A model generated the notes under the pieces. It was given only the letters and a program-made list of their open reading frames with translations, had not been told where the DNA came from and ran no database searches. From assembly GCF_000152985.1 (NCBI RefSeq), contig NZ_CH672395.1, positions 3,755,823 through 3,819,822 on the forward strand: a DNA stretch of 64,000 bases, read 5' to 3'. The position numbers and the translations under genes are program-made. This stretch comes from Leeuwenhoekiella blandensis MED217 (GTDB lineage Bacteria; Bacteroidota; Bacteroidia; Flavobacteriales; Flavobacteriaceae). How positions within the stretch are numbered: position 1 is the stretch's first letter; each line of letters opens with the position of its first letter. Shown here piece after piece: positions 9,444-19,300 of this stretch.

Positions 9444-9830
9444 ATGAAAAGAACCCTTTTATCGTCTATATTTTTCTGCACTTTTGCCGGAATATTTTCC
9501 AATGTCGCTTTAGCACAATCTGCCCAAGCTCAAGTAGTTCAGGACAGTAGAATACCTGAATTATTAAAGTTAAAATCTCAGATGACCGTAAACGACGAAT
9601 TAGCAGATCGTTATAAAATTCAGCTTTTTTATGGTCAGATTACTGAAGCTAATAAAGTTCAGGATGAGTACAAGAGCAAGTATAAACAATGGGAACCCAA
9701 AATTGTATATGAAAGCCCTAACTATAAAGTATGGGTAGGAAACTTTAGAAATCGCCTGGAAGCCGATCGCGCATTGCTAAAAATAAAAGAGAATTTCCCC
9801 AGTGCTTTTGTAATGAAGCCCGAACGTTAA
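9444..9830 (+). CDS. Small exported SPOR-domain protein
   Basis: A 128-residue protein. Residues 1-24 are a signal peptide ending in ALAQ. Residues about 57-128 read as a SPOR (septal peptidoglycan-binding) domain: RYKIQLFYGQITEANKVQ opens the first strand and helix, VYESPNYKVWVGNFRNRLEA is the typical middle, and the end KIKENFPSAFVMK matches the last strand. SPOR domains bind denuded glycan strands at the division septum. It is transcribed alone, facing away from actA and towards infB, with a shared terminator behind it. The exact cell-division role is not shown. Confidence 0.82.
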   Translation: MKRTLLSSIFFCTFAGIFSNVALAQSAQAQVVQDSRIPELLKLKSQMTVNDELADRYKIQLFYGQITEANKVQDEYKSKYKQWEPKIVYESPNYKVWVGNFRNRLEADRALLKIKENFPSAFVMKPER

Positions 9831-9852
9831 AAATACCAGTATCACTAAATAA

Positions 9853-9887
9853 AGAAAGCCCTTGATTCAAAATCAAGGGCTTTCTTT
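9853..9887. terminator. Bidirectional intrinsic terminator between the SPOR gene and infB
   Basis: A perfect inverted repeat, AAGCCCTTGATT paired with AATCAAGGGCTT, with A-rich and T-rich flanks on either side. It lies 22 bp after the SPOR gene stop on the plus strand and 20 bp after the infB stop on the minus strand, so it can serve both. Confidence 0.9.
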
Positions 9888-9907
9888 TTATATGCTGTTA
9901 AAATATG

Positions 9908-12697
9908 TTATTTCAACTTTTTCTTAACCGCTACTTCCTGGTAAGCTTCAATAACATCTCCTTCTTTGATATCATTATAGTTTTTGATCTGCATACCGCA
10001 ATCATAACCTTTACTTACCTCTTTCACATCATCTTTGAAACGTTTCAGCGAAGCAAGCTCTCCAGTGTAAACCACAACTCCGTCACGGATTAAACGAATT
10101 CCAGAGTTACGATAAATCTTTCCAGAAGTCACCATACAACCTGCGATGGTTCCTATTTTAGAAATCTTAAACGTTTCTCTAATTTCAGCATTACCAGTTA
10201 CTTCTTCTTTCATCACAGGAGAAAGCATACCTTCCATCGCATCTTTAAGATCATTGATCGCATCATAGATGATCGAATATGTTCTAATGTCGATTTCTTC
10301 CTTATCAGCAACTTGACGCGCATTTCCTGCAGGACGCACATTAAAGCCGATAATGATCGCATCTGAAGCCGAAGCAAGCAACACATCACTTTCAGTAATT
10401 GCACCAACTCCTTTATGGATGATATTTACAACAATCTCTTCCGTAGATAGTTTTCCGAAACTATCTGTTAATGCCTCAACAGATCCATCAACATCACCTT
10501 TAAGAATAATGTTAAGCTCTTTAAAGTCTCCAAGCGCAATACGTCTTCCAATCTCATCAAGCGTAATGTGTTTCTGCGTTCTTACAGATTGTTCACGCTG
10601 AAGCTGCGTACGCTTATTGGCGATATCTTTAGCCTCACGCTCATCTTCCATCACATTAAACTTATCCCCAGCCTGTGGCGCACCATCAAGACCTAAGATC
10701 GAAACCGGAGTTGAAGGTCCTGCTTCTTTAATTTCTTTACCACGCTCATCCTGCATCGCTTTAACCTTACCACTATTGGTTCCTGCAAGTACATAATCTC
10801 CAATTTTGAGTGTACCTCCTTCAACCAACACTGTAGAAACGTAACCACGACCTTTATCAAGGAACGCTTCAACAACGGTACCGTTTGCACGTTTATCAGG
10901 ATTCGCTTTAAGCTCAAGTATTTCTGCCTCAAGAAGTACTTTTTCAAGCAATTCTTCTACACCTATACCTGTTTTTGCTGAAATATCATGAGACTGAATC
11001 TTACCACCCCAATCTTCAACAAGCAAGTTCATGTTTGCCAGCTGCTCTTTAATTTTATCTGGATTAGCCGTAGGCTTATCTACTTTGTTTATTGCAAAAA
11101 CGATAGGAACTCCTGCCGCTTGTGCGTGAGAGATCGCTTCTTTTGTTTGTGGCATCACATCATCATCTGCCGCGATTACAATAATAGCAATATCAGTAAC
11201 CTGAGCACCACGCGCACGCATCGCCGTAAAGGCTTCGTGACCCGGAGTATCCAAGAAGGCAATTTTTTGACCATCTTTCAAAGTAACTCCGTAAGCACCA
11301 ATGTGCTGCGTAATACCACCACTCTCTCCAGCAATTACATTTTCTTCACGAATGTAATCCAGAAGCGAAGTCTTACCGTGGTCAACGTGACCCATTACAG
11401 TTACGATTGGAGCTCTTGGCTTAAGATCTTCTTCAGCATCTTGCTCTACAGCAACCGATTCTTCGATATCTGCATTCACAAAATCAACTTCATAACCAAA
11501 CTCATCAGCTACAATAGATAAGGTTTCCGCATCCAGACGCTGGTTCATCGTTACCATCATACCCAACGACATACACGCTGAAATAATCTGTGTAACTGAA
11601 ACATCCATCATCGTAGCCACCTCACTTACCGTAACAAACTCAGTTACTTTTAAAACCTTGTTTTCTGCTTCTTGCTGCGCTTGTTCGCTTTCAGACTTTT
11701 GACGGTGCTGATCACGCTTATCCCTACGATACTTAGCTCCTTTTCCTTTGTTAGATTTACCCTGAAGCTTCTCAAGAGTTTCTCTAACCTGCTTTTGCAC
11801 TTCTTCTTCTGAAGGCTCTTCTTTTACAACAGGTGCATTTCTACGGTTTCCGCCGCGTTGATTGCGCCCTCTGTTATTGTTATTTCCGCTATTAGGATTT
11901 GCACCAGGTTTGCTTATACGCTTACGCTTGCGCTTCTTATCATCCTTATTAGCTGCCGGTTTTTTCTTCTTTTCAGGCTTTTTAAACTGAGAAAGGTCAA
12001 TTTTTTGACCTGTAAAGTTTGGACCGTCTAATTTCTTATAATCTGTCTTTAAGACATCATCACCAAGTTTTGGCTCTTCAGTCTTAGCTTCAGCTTTCTT
12101 CGCTTCTGCAGGTTTAGGCTTTGGCGCCTCTTTTTTAGCTTCAGGTTTTGCTGCCGCCTCAACTTTAGGTTTTTCTTCAGCCTTAGGCGCTTCCTTTTTC
12201 TCGGTTTGCTCAGGCTTCGCTTCTGCCTTTGGCGTTTCTTCTTTTTCCTCCTCTACAGCTGGCGTTTCTTTTTGTTCAGGAGCAGGCGCTTCTTCTTTAG
12301 CTTTTTCAGGTTCTGCCGCAGGTTTCGGTTTTCCTGATTTATCCAAATCAATCTTACCTACCTGCTTAGGTCCTTGAAGATTAGTCTTAGCACGAATAAC
12401 CTCTTTATCTGATTCTTGCTGTTCTTGACGCTTTTCTTCAATCTCTTCTTCACGCGCTTGTCTAATAGCTTCCTTCTCCTTCTGCTTTTCCTGCGCTACT
12501 TCTTTGGAAGCTACTTTCTTGCTGGCGTCTGTCTGAAATTGATCAGATAATACCTCGTAGATTTCGGCAGAGATTTTTGTAGTAGGGCGCGCCTCGATCT
12601 CGTGTCCTTTTTCCTTTAGGAAATCAACAGCACGATCAAGTGAAATATTAAGTTCACGCAATACCTTATTTAACCTCATGTTTTTTACTTCTGCCAT
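9908..12697 (-). CDS. infB: Translation initiation factor IF-2
   Basis: A 929-residue IF-2. The N-terminus [20 protein letters not shown] (from Met7) is the IF-2N-like helical part. A long Lys/Glu/Ala/Pro-rich and RNG-rich linker fills about 80-340, followed by a second IF-2N domain. The GTPase domain begins near residue 430 with the P-loop [17 protein letters not shown] (G3) and NKVDKP (G4). Domains II, III and the fMet-tRNA-binding C-terminal domain follow. IF-2 brings initiator tRNA to the 30S subunit and promotes subunit joining. Last gene of rimP-nusA-infB, 54 bp after nusA. MAEVKN could precede the true start at Met7, but Met1 gives the longer conserved form. Confidence 0.97.
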   Translation of the reverse strand: MAEVKNMRLNKVLRELNISLDRAVDFLKEKGHEIEARPTTKISAEIYEVLSDQFQTDASKKVASKEVAQEKQKEKEAIRQAREEEIEEKRQEQQESDKEVIRAKTNLQGPKQVGKIDLDKSGKPKPAAEPEKAKEEAPAPEQKETPAVEEEKEETPKAEAKPEQTEKKEAPKAEEKPKVEAAAKPEAKKEAPKPKPAEAKKAEAKTEEPKLGDDVLKTDYKKLDGPNFTGQKIDLSQFKKPEKKKKPAANKDDKKRKRKRISKPGANPNSGNNNNRGRNQRGGNRRNAPVVKEEPSEEEVQKQVRETLEKLQGKSNKGKGAKYRRDKRDQHRQKSESEQAQQEAENKVLKVTEFVTVSEVATMMDVSVTQIISACMSLGMMVTMNQRLDAETLSIVADEFGYEVDFVNADIEESVAVEQDAEEDLKPRAPIVTVMGHVDHGKTSLLDYIREENVIAGESGGITQHIGAYGVTLKDGQKIAFLDTPGHEAFTAMRARGAQVTDIAIIVIAADDDVMPQTKEAISHAQAAGVPIVFAINKVDKPTANPDKIKEQLANMNLLVEDWGGKIQSHDISAKTGIGVEELLEKVLLEAEILELKANPDKRANGTVVEAFLDKGRGYVSTVLVEGGTLKIGDYVLAGTNSGKVKAMQDERGKEIKEAGPSTPVSILGLDGAPQAGDKFNVMEDEREAKDIANKRTQLQREQSVRTQKHITLDEIGRRIALGDFKELNIILKGDVDGSVEALTDSFGKLSTEEIVVNIIHKGVGAITESDVLLASASDAIIIGFNVRPAGNARQVADKEEIDIRTYSIIYDAINDLKDAMEGMLSPVMKEEVTGNAEIRETFKISKIGTIAGCMVTSGKIYRNSGIRLIRDGVVVYTGELASLKRFKDDVKEVSKGYDCGMQIKNYNDIKEGDVIEAYQEVAVKKKLK

Positions 12698-12751
12698 AAA
12701 ATGCTTTAATTCGCTATAAAATTAACCTAAAAAACCTGTACAGTCCTAAAT

Positions 12752-13981
12752 TTATTCAAACTCTTCACGAAGAATTCTCATTACGTCTGCAATGGTTTCT
12801 TCTTCAAGGTCTGTTCTTCTAACCAGGTCTTCTACGTCTTGTTCTAAAATACTTTTTGCGGTGTCTAAACCAATTTTTGAAAATTCGGCAATAATCCAAT
12901 CTTCAATTTCATCAGAGAATTCGGTAAGCTCAACGTCTTCTTCTACTCCTTCTCTGTACACATCTATCTCGTAACCAGTAAGCTGACCAGCAAGTCTAAT
13001 ATTATGACCTCCTCGACCAATTGCTTTGGAAACTTCTTCTGGTTTCAACATCACCTCTGCCGTCTTGTTCTCATCATCTATTTTAATAGAAGTGATTTTT
13101 GCCGGACTTAACGCTCTAGTGATGTAAAGTTGCAAGTTGTTTGTGAAATTAATCACATCTATATTTTCATTACCCAACTCACGAACAATGCCATGAATAC
13201 GAGATCCTTTCATACCCACACAAGCTCCTACCGGATCAATACGATCATCGTAAGAATCTACAGCAACTTTTGCTTTCTCCCCAGGAATGCGCACCACTTT
13301 TTTAACAGTGATCAATCCATCAAATACTTCAGGGATTTCAGATTCAAACAATTTCTCTAAGAAGAGCGGTGATGTACGAGACATAATAATTGCAGGCTTA
13401 TTTCCTTTCAATTCTACACTCTCGATAATTCCTCTTACGTTCTCCCCTTTTCTAAAGAAGTCTGAAGGAATCTGCTTGTCTTTAGGCATGATGATCTCAT
13501 TACCTTCATCATCAAGCAAGATAATCGCACGATGTCTTATATGATGTACTTCCGCATTATAAAGCTCTCCTTCAAGATCTTTAAACTGCTTATAAATATT
13601 AGTATTATCGTGCTCGTGAATTTTACTGATCAAGTTTTGACGTAAAGCTAAAATAGATCTACGCCCTAAGTCAATAAGTTTTACTTCTTCAGAAACATCT
13701 TCACCTACTTCAAAGTCAGGCTCAATTCTACGGGCTTCAGTTAAGCTTATCTCAGAATTCTCATCCTCTACCTCACCATCTGCCACTACAACACGGTTAC
13801 GCCAAATCTCTAAATCTCCTTTATCTGGATTAATAATAATATCAAAATTATCATCACTCCCAAAACGTTTTTTTAACGTACTTCTAAAAACTTCTTCGAG
13901 TATTGCCATAAGCATTACTCTATCTATGAGCTTATCATCTTTAAACTCAGAAAATGATTCGATTAACGCAATATTTTCCAT
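12752..13981 (-). CDS. nusA: Transcription termination/antitermination factor NusA
   Basis: A 409-residue NusA. Order: N-terminal RNA-polymerase-binding domain (about 1-125), an S1 domain (about 130-200), and two KH domains, marked by DPVGACVGMKGSRIHGIVRE and by KAIGRGGHNIRLAGQLTGYE. The C-terminal tail is acidic (EDWIIAEFSKIGLDTAKS and following). It is shorter than the E. coli protein because it lacks the duplicated acidic repeats, which is usual in Bacteroidota. It regulates pausing, termination and antitermination. Start 9 bp after the rimP stop. Confidence 0.97.
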   Translation of the reverse strand: MENIALIESFSEFKDDKLIDRVMLMAILEEVFRSTLKKRFGSDDNFDIIINPDKGDLEIWRNRVVVADGEVEDENSEISLTEARRIEPDFEVGEDVSEEVKLIDLGRRSILALRQNLISKIHEHDNTNIYKQFKDLEGELYNAEVHHIRHRAIILLDDEGNEIIMPKDKQIPSDFFRKGENVRGIIESVELKGNKPAIIMSRTSPLFLEKLFESEIPEVFDGLITVKKVVRIPGEKAKVAVDSYDDRIDPVGACVGMKGSRIHGIVRELGNENIDVINFTNNLQLYITRALSPAKITSIKIDDENKTAEVMLKPEEVSKAIGRGGHNIRLAGQLTGYEIDVYREGVEEDVELTEFSDEIEDWIIAEFSKIGLDTAKSILEQDVEDLVRRTDLEEETIADVMRILREEFE

Positions 13982-13990
13982 GCTGTGTAC

Positions 13991-14455
13991 TTAAAATTTT
14001 ATCTTAACTTTTGCTTGCTTGATAGCATCATAAGCTATCACCTCTTCCTTCTCAACGGTCATCTTACCTTTACCCACTTCTTTAGGTACGCGTTCTTTCC
14101 AGAACAAAACAATACCCTCATCGTGTACTTGTATAAGATTCCCTTTGATTTTTGCACCATCCTGAAGAATCACCTCCAGATCGCGACCTTCATTCTTTTT
14201 ATATTGCCTTTTATTCACTAAAGGCTCTGTAGCCCCGGCAGACATCACCTCTAAAGAGAAATCCTCTTCCTCTCTATCTAGATTATGCTCCACCTTACGG
14301 CTCACATTTATACAATCTTGAACACTCACACCCTCGTCACCGTCGATAATCACGACGATCTCATTATTTCCTTTGATCTTTAGATCTATTAAATAAAGGG
14401 ATGGATATTCTTTAAAAGCCTCATCAAGTAAGGCAGCAACTTTTTCCTTCAACAT
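13991..14455 (-). CDS. rimP: Ribosome maturation factor RimP
   Basis: A 154-residue RimP, needed for late maturation of the 30S subunit. Seen: the N-terminal helical alpha/beta domain with YLIDLKIKGNNEIVVIIDGD, the family signature VSVQDCINVSRKVEHNLD, then EVMSAGATEPLVNKRQYKKN leading into the C-terminal SH3-like barrel with LIQVHDEGIVL. It is the promoter-proximal gene of rimP-nusA-infB. The leader between the candidate promoter and the start carries a terminator-like hairpin. Confidence 0.95.
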   Translation of the reverse strand: MLKEKVAALLDEAFKEYPSLYLIDLKIKGNNEIVVIIDGDEGVSVQDCINVSRKVEHNLDREEEDFSLEVMSAGATEPLVNKRQYKKNEGRDLEVILQDGAKIKGNLIQVHDEGIVLFWKERVPKEVGKGKMTVEKEEVIAYDAIKQAKVKIKF

Positions 14456-14463
14456 GTTCCTAT

Positions 14464-14491
14464 AAAAAGAGGGGACTCAATGTGCCCCCTC
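14464..14491 (-). terminator. Terminator-like hairpin in the rimP-nusA-infB leader (candidate attenuator)
   Basis: On the minus strand GAGGGGGC (14491-14484) pairs with GTCCCCTC (14476-14469) across a 7-nt loop, with one G-T wobble, and is followed at once by five T residues. It lies 9 bp upstream of the rimP start and downstream of the -7 element at 14517-14524. A GC-rich stem plus U-run inside a leader is what an intrinsic attenuator looks like. There is no gene upstream on this strand for it to terminate. Confidence 0.6.
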
Positions 14492-14516
14492 GATTAATTT
14501 TCTTAATTCAACGATG

Positions 14517-14524
14517 CAAATATA
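14517..14524 (-). promoter_or_regulatory. Candidate -7 element for rimP-nusA-infB
   Basis: Minus strand TATATTTG, an exact match to TAnnTTTG, 62 bp upstream of the rimP start. A convincing -33 TTTG at 19-20 bp spacing is absent. Confidence 0.5.
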
Positions 14525-14624
14525 ATAATATTTATCAACATATAAAATAGAACACGCTCGCTATTAATTGCTTAACTTTAATACAGCCCATTGAAATCTA
14601 TATAACTTTTAAAGTCAGTAAATT

Positions 14625-15461
14625 ATGATCTCAAAATTATTACTACCGACAGATTTTTCTGAACAGGCGCACCACGCATTTGAAGTTGCTTGCCAGCTTG
14701 CAAAACAGTACAAGGCACAATTACACCTAATTCATTTAGTTGAAATCCCTTACTCGCTGATTAACACCGCAGACGGAAATCCGAGCTCAGAACTTCCGGA
14801 GGCATTTTTCTTTATGAAACTAGCACAACAAAACTTTAAAAAGCTAAAGTCGGAGCCGTTTGCTGAAGATGTTGATCTTGTTGAACATGTAAGTTTCAGC
14901 AATATTCACAGCGGAATTCTTGAATATGTCGAAAAACACGATATCGACGCTATCGTTATGGGTTCTCACGGTTCAACCGGTTTTGAAGAATTATTTATTG
15001 GCTCCAATACCGAAAAAGTAGTACGCCAATCAAAAGTCCCGGTTTTTGTCATCAAAAAGCAACACATCCATTTTAAAATCGACACTATCGTTTTTGCAAC
15101 AGATCTTGAAAAAGACAATATAGAGCCCTTAAAACAAGCGCTCTTATTTGCAAAAACACAAAACGCAACACTCAAACTGGTATACATCAATACGCCAGAT
15201 CGCTTTGAGGCTACAGACGATATCATGCTTCTGTTTGATAAGTTCGCAAAAGACTTAGAGTATGACACGTTGAATTTTGAAATATACAACGACCTGAAAG
15301 TAGAACGCGGAATTATGAATTACGCCAAAAGTCAACATGCCGATTTAATCGCGTTGGGCACGCACGGAAGAAAAGGGCTTGCTCATTTTCTTACCGGCTC
15401 CTTAAGCGAAGGTTTGGTCAATCACGCCAAACGTCCTGTTCTCACGTTTAAAATAAGCTAA
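14625..15461 (+). CDS. Universal stress protein with two tandem UspA domains
   Basis: A 278-residue cytoplasmic protein of the UspA superfamily with two domains. Domain 1 (about 1-148) starts ISKLLLPTDFSEQAHHAFEV and contains MGSHGSTGFEELFIGSNTEK, which keeps the nucleotide-binding G-x2-G-x9-G-S pattern. Domain 2 (about 150-278) starts KIDTIVFATDLEKDN and contains LGTHGRKGLAHFLTGSLSE, also with an intact nucleotide motif. Such tandem proteins are common in Flavobacteria and usually respond to starvation or stress; the specific trigger is unknown. Stands alone, 83 bp upstream of the next small gene. Confidence 0.9.
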   Translation: MISKLLLPTDFSEQAHHAFEVACQLAKQYKAQLHLIHLVEIPYSLINTADGNPSSELPEAFFFMKLAQQNFKKLKSEPFAEDVDLVEHVSFSNIHSGILEYVEKHDIDAIVMGSHGSTGFEELFIGSNTEKVVRQSKVPVFVIKKQHIHFKIDTIVFATDLEKDNIEPLKQALLFAKTQNATLKLVYINTPDRFEATDDIMLLFDKFAKDLEYDTLNFEIYNDLKVERGIMNYAKSQHADLIALGTHGRKGLAHFLTGSLSEGLVNHAKRPVLTFKIS

Positions 15462-15543
15462 AGGTTAATAATTTTCTAAATAACACTTCTTTAATGTTTT
15501 GACCCAACGCTAAAAAGTAATTTCAGAAAAAAAATTAAACGTT

Positions 15544-15873
15544 ATGCAAACAGAAAGTCAAACCACGATACATGCGCTTTACAGACTTATTGAAGAAGGC
15601 TGCAGCACCACCTCGAATTCTGAGCGTACACTGCAATTACAGAAAGCGATCTTAAAGAAATTCTTTAAAGCTTCTGACGTCGAAATCACGCATCTTCAAA
15701 ACGAGGTTACTATTACCATGCGACCTATGCTTTCTGATGCGCGTAGTACAGAGATCAATCTAGAAATCCCCAAGAAACAGTTTTCAGGATTTTTACAAAA
15801 TTGCATTAAGAACGACACCAAAGGAGAAGTATTCTACATCAATATGATGCGTTACTTTGCTACCCAGAGTTAA
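15544..15873 (+). CDS. Small protein of unknown function
   Basis: A 109-residue soluble protein that I do not recognise. It starts MQTESQTTIHALYRLIEEGC, and the predicted secondary structure is two N-terminal helices followed by a beta-rich middle (HLQNEVTITMRPML) and a C-terminal alpha/beta part (KGEVFYINMMRYFATQS). No signal peptide, membrane segment or metal motif is seen. It may share a transcript with the universal stress gene (83 bp gap, same strand) and is followed by a strong terminator. Confidence 0.65.
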   Translation: MQTESQTTIHALYRLIEEGCSTTSNSERTLQLQKAILKKFFKASDVEITHLQNEVTITMRPMLSDARSTEINLEIPKKQFSGFLQNCIKNDTKGEVFYINMMRYFATQS

Positions 15874-15944
15874 ACAGGTTAATTTAATAAATTGACTTAG
15901 AGAGCTGGCCTACAGCATTAGATCCTTCAGTTGTGCTAATAAAC

Positions 15945-15976
15945 AAAAAAACCCGCAATCAAATTGCGGGTTTTTT
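15945..15976. terminator. Intrinsic terminator (bidirectional)
   Basis: ACCCGCAAT pairs with ATTGCGGGT around a CAA loop, with A-run and T-run flanks. It ends the unknown gene on the plus strand and can also end tRNA-Gln transcription on the minus strand, 8 bp beyond the tRNA 3' end. Confidence 0.9.
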
Positions 15977-15983
15977 ATTGCAG

Positions 15984-16056
15984 TTGGCCTACTAGGGCTC
16001 GAACCTAGACTCTTCTGGACCAAAACCAGACGTGTTGCCAGTTACACCATAGGCCA
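15984..16056 (-). tRNA. tRNA-Gln (anticodon UUG)
   Basis: On the minus strand a full cloverleaf folds: acceptor TGGCCTA with TAGGCCA, D arm GTGT...ACAC, anticodon stem TCTGG/CCAGA with loop TTTTGGT (anticodon TTG), and T arm CTAGG-TTCGAGC-CCTAG. The U1-A72 pair is typical of bacterial tRNA-Gln. The 3' CCA is not encoded. Confidence 0.95.
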
Positions 16057-16105
16057 GTACCTTTCTTTAAAAAGAAAACATTCACCTGACTTGCGAATGC
16101 GGCTG

Positions 16106-16136
16106 CAAATTTAATACAAACTTTTTGTTCACCAAA
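16106..16136 (-). promoter_or_regulatory. Promoter of tRNA-Gln
   Basis: Minus strand TTTG (16136-16133), a 19-bp spacer and TAAATTTG (16113-16106): a complete match to the Bacteroidota housekeeping promoter TTTG-N19-TAnnTTTG. It lies about 50 bp upstream of the tRNA 5' end. Confidence 0.85.
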
Positions 16137-16303
16137 TATTTTTTCAGGAAAATTTAAAGCAAAGAATAAATTAGACTTTAAGTACGTTAAAACTAAGCGC
16201 CTACTAAAAACACATTTTTAAAAAATGTAATTCTCGTTTCTTTTAGCGCATTACTTATAAAACAGAATAGATTACGCTATTAATTCTTAAATTCGCTCCT
16301 TGC

Positions 16304-16311
16304 TAATTTTG
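16304..16311 (+). promoter_or_regulatory. -7 element immediately before the DUF2723 gene
   Basis: TAATTTTG matches TAnnTTTG and ends only 4 bp before ATG 16316 and 10 bp before a second in-frame ATG at 16322. The start of transcription expected 5-7 bp downstream falls on the start codon itself, implying a leaderless or nearly leaderless mRNA. Confidence 0.5.
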
Positions 16312-16315
16312 CCTT

Positions 16316-19300
16316 ATGATTATGAACAACTTCAACTTTGCGAAGTACAACAAAATTGTAGGATGGCTAGCATTTGCCATCGCTCTACTCTCTTATAGCC
16401 TTACCGTAGAACCCACAGCAAGTTTTTGGGATGCCGGCGAGTATATCTCAACCTCCTCAAAGTTAGAAATAGGACACCCACCGGGAGCACCACTCTATCA
16501 AATGTTGGGAGCCTTCTTCTCTATTTTTGCTCCAGACAGCACCTACGTCGCGCTCTGTGTAAACTTTATGTCGTGTTTGGCTTCAGCATTCACCGTGTTA
16601 TTTATGTGCTGGTCTATCTCTTTATTGCTGCTTAAATTACTTAAACGCAACAAGGAAGTCGTAAGCGCTACAGATCATATGGCAATTCTTGCTGCTTCTT
16701 TTATTGGCGCCACAGCTTTTGGATTTACTGATAGTTTTTGGTTTAGCGCGGTTGAGGCAGAAGTTTATGCGATGGCCATGTTTATGTTTTCCGCATTGTT
16801 TTACACGGCTTTATTATGGGAACGCGACATGTTCAAACCTCGTGGCAATCGCTGGTTGATGCTTATTTGCTTTATCATTGGTCTTTCATTTGGCGTTCAC
16901 TTTATGGCACTACTTGCCATCCCGGCCATCGGATTCCTTTATTTTTTCAAGAATTACAAAAAAATCACCATAAAGAATTTCATCCTAGCCAACATCATAG
17001 TCGTTGGTGTATTGATGTTTATCTTTAAATTTTTATTACCATACACCCTTAGCTTTTTTGGCTACGCCGAAGTATTCTTTGTAAACACTTTTGGACTCCC
17101 TTTCAATAGTGGAACCATAATCGCTGGTATTGTTTTTATTGCCGTATTCTATTACCTGCTGAGTTACACCAGAAAGAAGTCGTATTACCAACTTAACACG
17201 CTTGTACTTTCAATCTTATTCATCTTTATCGGCTTTTCGAGTTGGTTAATGCTTCCCATAAGAGCAAATGCCGGCACAACGATTAACGAGAATAATCCAA
17301 ACAACGCACGAGAACTTTTAGCGTATTACAACCGTGAGCAGTATCCTGAAACACATCTTTTTTATGGACCACAGTTTACAGAAATCTTTGGTGGACTCGA
17401 CGCTCAGAATCCATACATCGACGGAAAACCTAACTATGAGAAAGACGAGGAAAGCGGTAAATATGTGATTGTCAACGACTGGAAGAATTCCGTTCAAAAC
17501 TCTGAAGATCGCCACAAGGTATTTTTACCGCGTATGTGGAGCACCGATCATATTGTAAACTACATGCAATTTACCGGGCCGCTAGAGTTTCAGGTAAAAC
17601 CTGAATACGCAGACAACCAAGAATTGCAGCAGGCTGTTGCCCAATTTAAATCTGATTATGCGCAAGGTCGTATGGATAATGAAGGCTTTCAGTCTACATT
17701 AATGCGCCTCAGACAATATATTAATGTAAACCCTCCTTCATTTGCAGACAACCTGCGTTACATGTTCGATTTTCAATTCGGATACATGTATTGGCGTTAT
17801 TTTATGTGGAATTTCACCGGACGCCAAGATGATATACAAGGAAAATATGATGACCTTCACGGGAACTGGCTCAGCGGAATTTCATTTATAGATGAAGCTC
17901 GCTTAGGGCCTCAAGACAACTTACCAAGCGATGCTTTGGACAATAAAGCACGAAATACGTATTACTTTCTACCCTTAATATTAGGACTTCTTGGTTTGGT
18001 ATTTCAAGCCAGTAAAGACAAAAAGAGTTTTTGGGTGCTTCTTGTTCTTTTCCTTTTTACAGGGATCGCTTTAAAAATATACTTGAATGAACGTGCCTTT
18101 GAACCTCGTGAACGCGATTATGCACTTGTAGGTTCATTCTACGTTTTTGCAATGTGGATTGGTTTTGGAGTCTACGCGCTTTACGATATGCTTAAAGAAA
18201 AGCTAAGTGCAAAAGTGGTTTTACCTATAGTCACTGTTGCTTGTTTACTCGCTGCCCCGGTACTCTTAGCTGCACAAAACTGGGATGATCACGATCGCTC
18301 GGGCCGTAAAACCGCACTCGCGATGGCAAAAATGTATCTGGATAGTTGTGATGAAAATGCCATCTTATTTACCATCGGAGACAATGACACTTTTGCCCTG
18401 TGGTATGCCCAAGAGATTGAAGGATACCGTCGTGACGTGCGCATTGTGAACACGAGTCTTTTTCAAACCGCCTGGTATATTGACGATATGAAACGCAAAG
18501 CCTATGATAGCGACCCTATCCCTTCTCAGCTTACTCACGATAAATATGTAGCTGGTAATAGAGATGCTATCGCGTATAACGGCCTTAGACCCAATGACAC
18601 TTTAGACATCAAAACTTGGATGAACTGGATCGCCAGTGACGACCCACGAACCAAAGATGAACTTGAAAGCGGGACCAGTGTACACACCTTCCCCACACAA
18701 CACGTGAGCATTCCGGTTGATAAGCAAACGGTACTTGCCAACGGTATTGTCGCACAAAAAGATGCAGAGGAAATCGTTTCTGAAATTGTAGTGAACATTA
18801 ATGAGAATTGGATTTACAAAAACCGACTTCTAATGCTTGATGTTATTGCAAACAACAACTGGGAACGCCCAATATATTTTACCGGTGGAAGTTTTGGAGA
18901 TGACGACTACCTTTGGATGAAAGATTATCTACAACTTGACGGTGTTTGCTATAAACTCGTTCCTATAAAAACACCAATAGATCCTCAGGCGCCTTACGAC
19001 ATGGGACGCATTGATTCTGAAAAATTCTATGATATTGCTACCAATTGGTATTGGGGTAATAGTGGTGATCCAGACATTTACCATGATACTGAGACCCGTC
19101 GTAACGGAATTACTTATCGTGGTAATTTGGCACGACTTACCGAAAAGCTTATTGAAGAAGAGCAATATGACAAAGCAAAAGATATTCTTGACTTAGCGAT
19201 GGAAAAAATGCCGGTTGATATTTTTGAATATTACACACTCTTAGAACCCTATATAAGCGGATATTATGAAGTTGGTGAGCAAGCCAAAGCCCGCGAATTA

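Noticed and set aside
10988-11521. 177-codon open frame opposite infB
   Set aside because: Lies wholly within the conserved GTPase domain of IF-2 on the other strand; codon mirror of a real gene.
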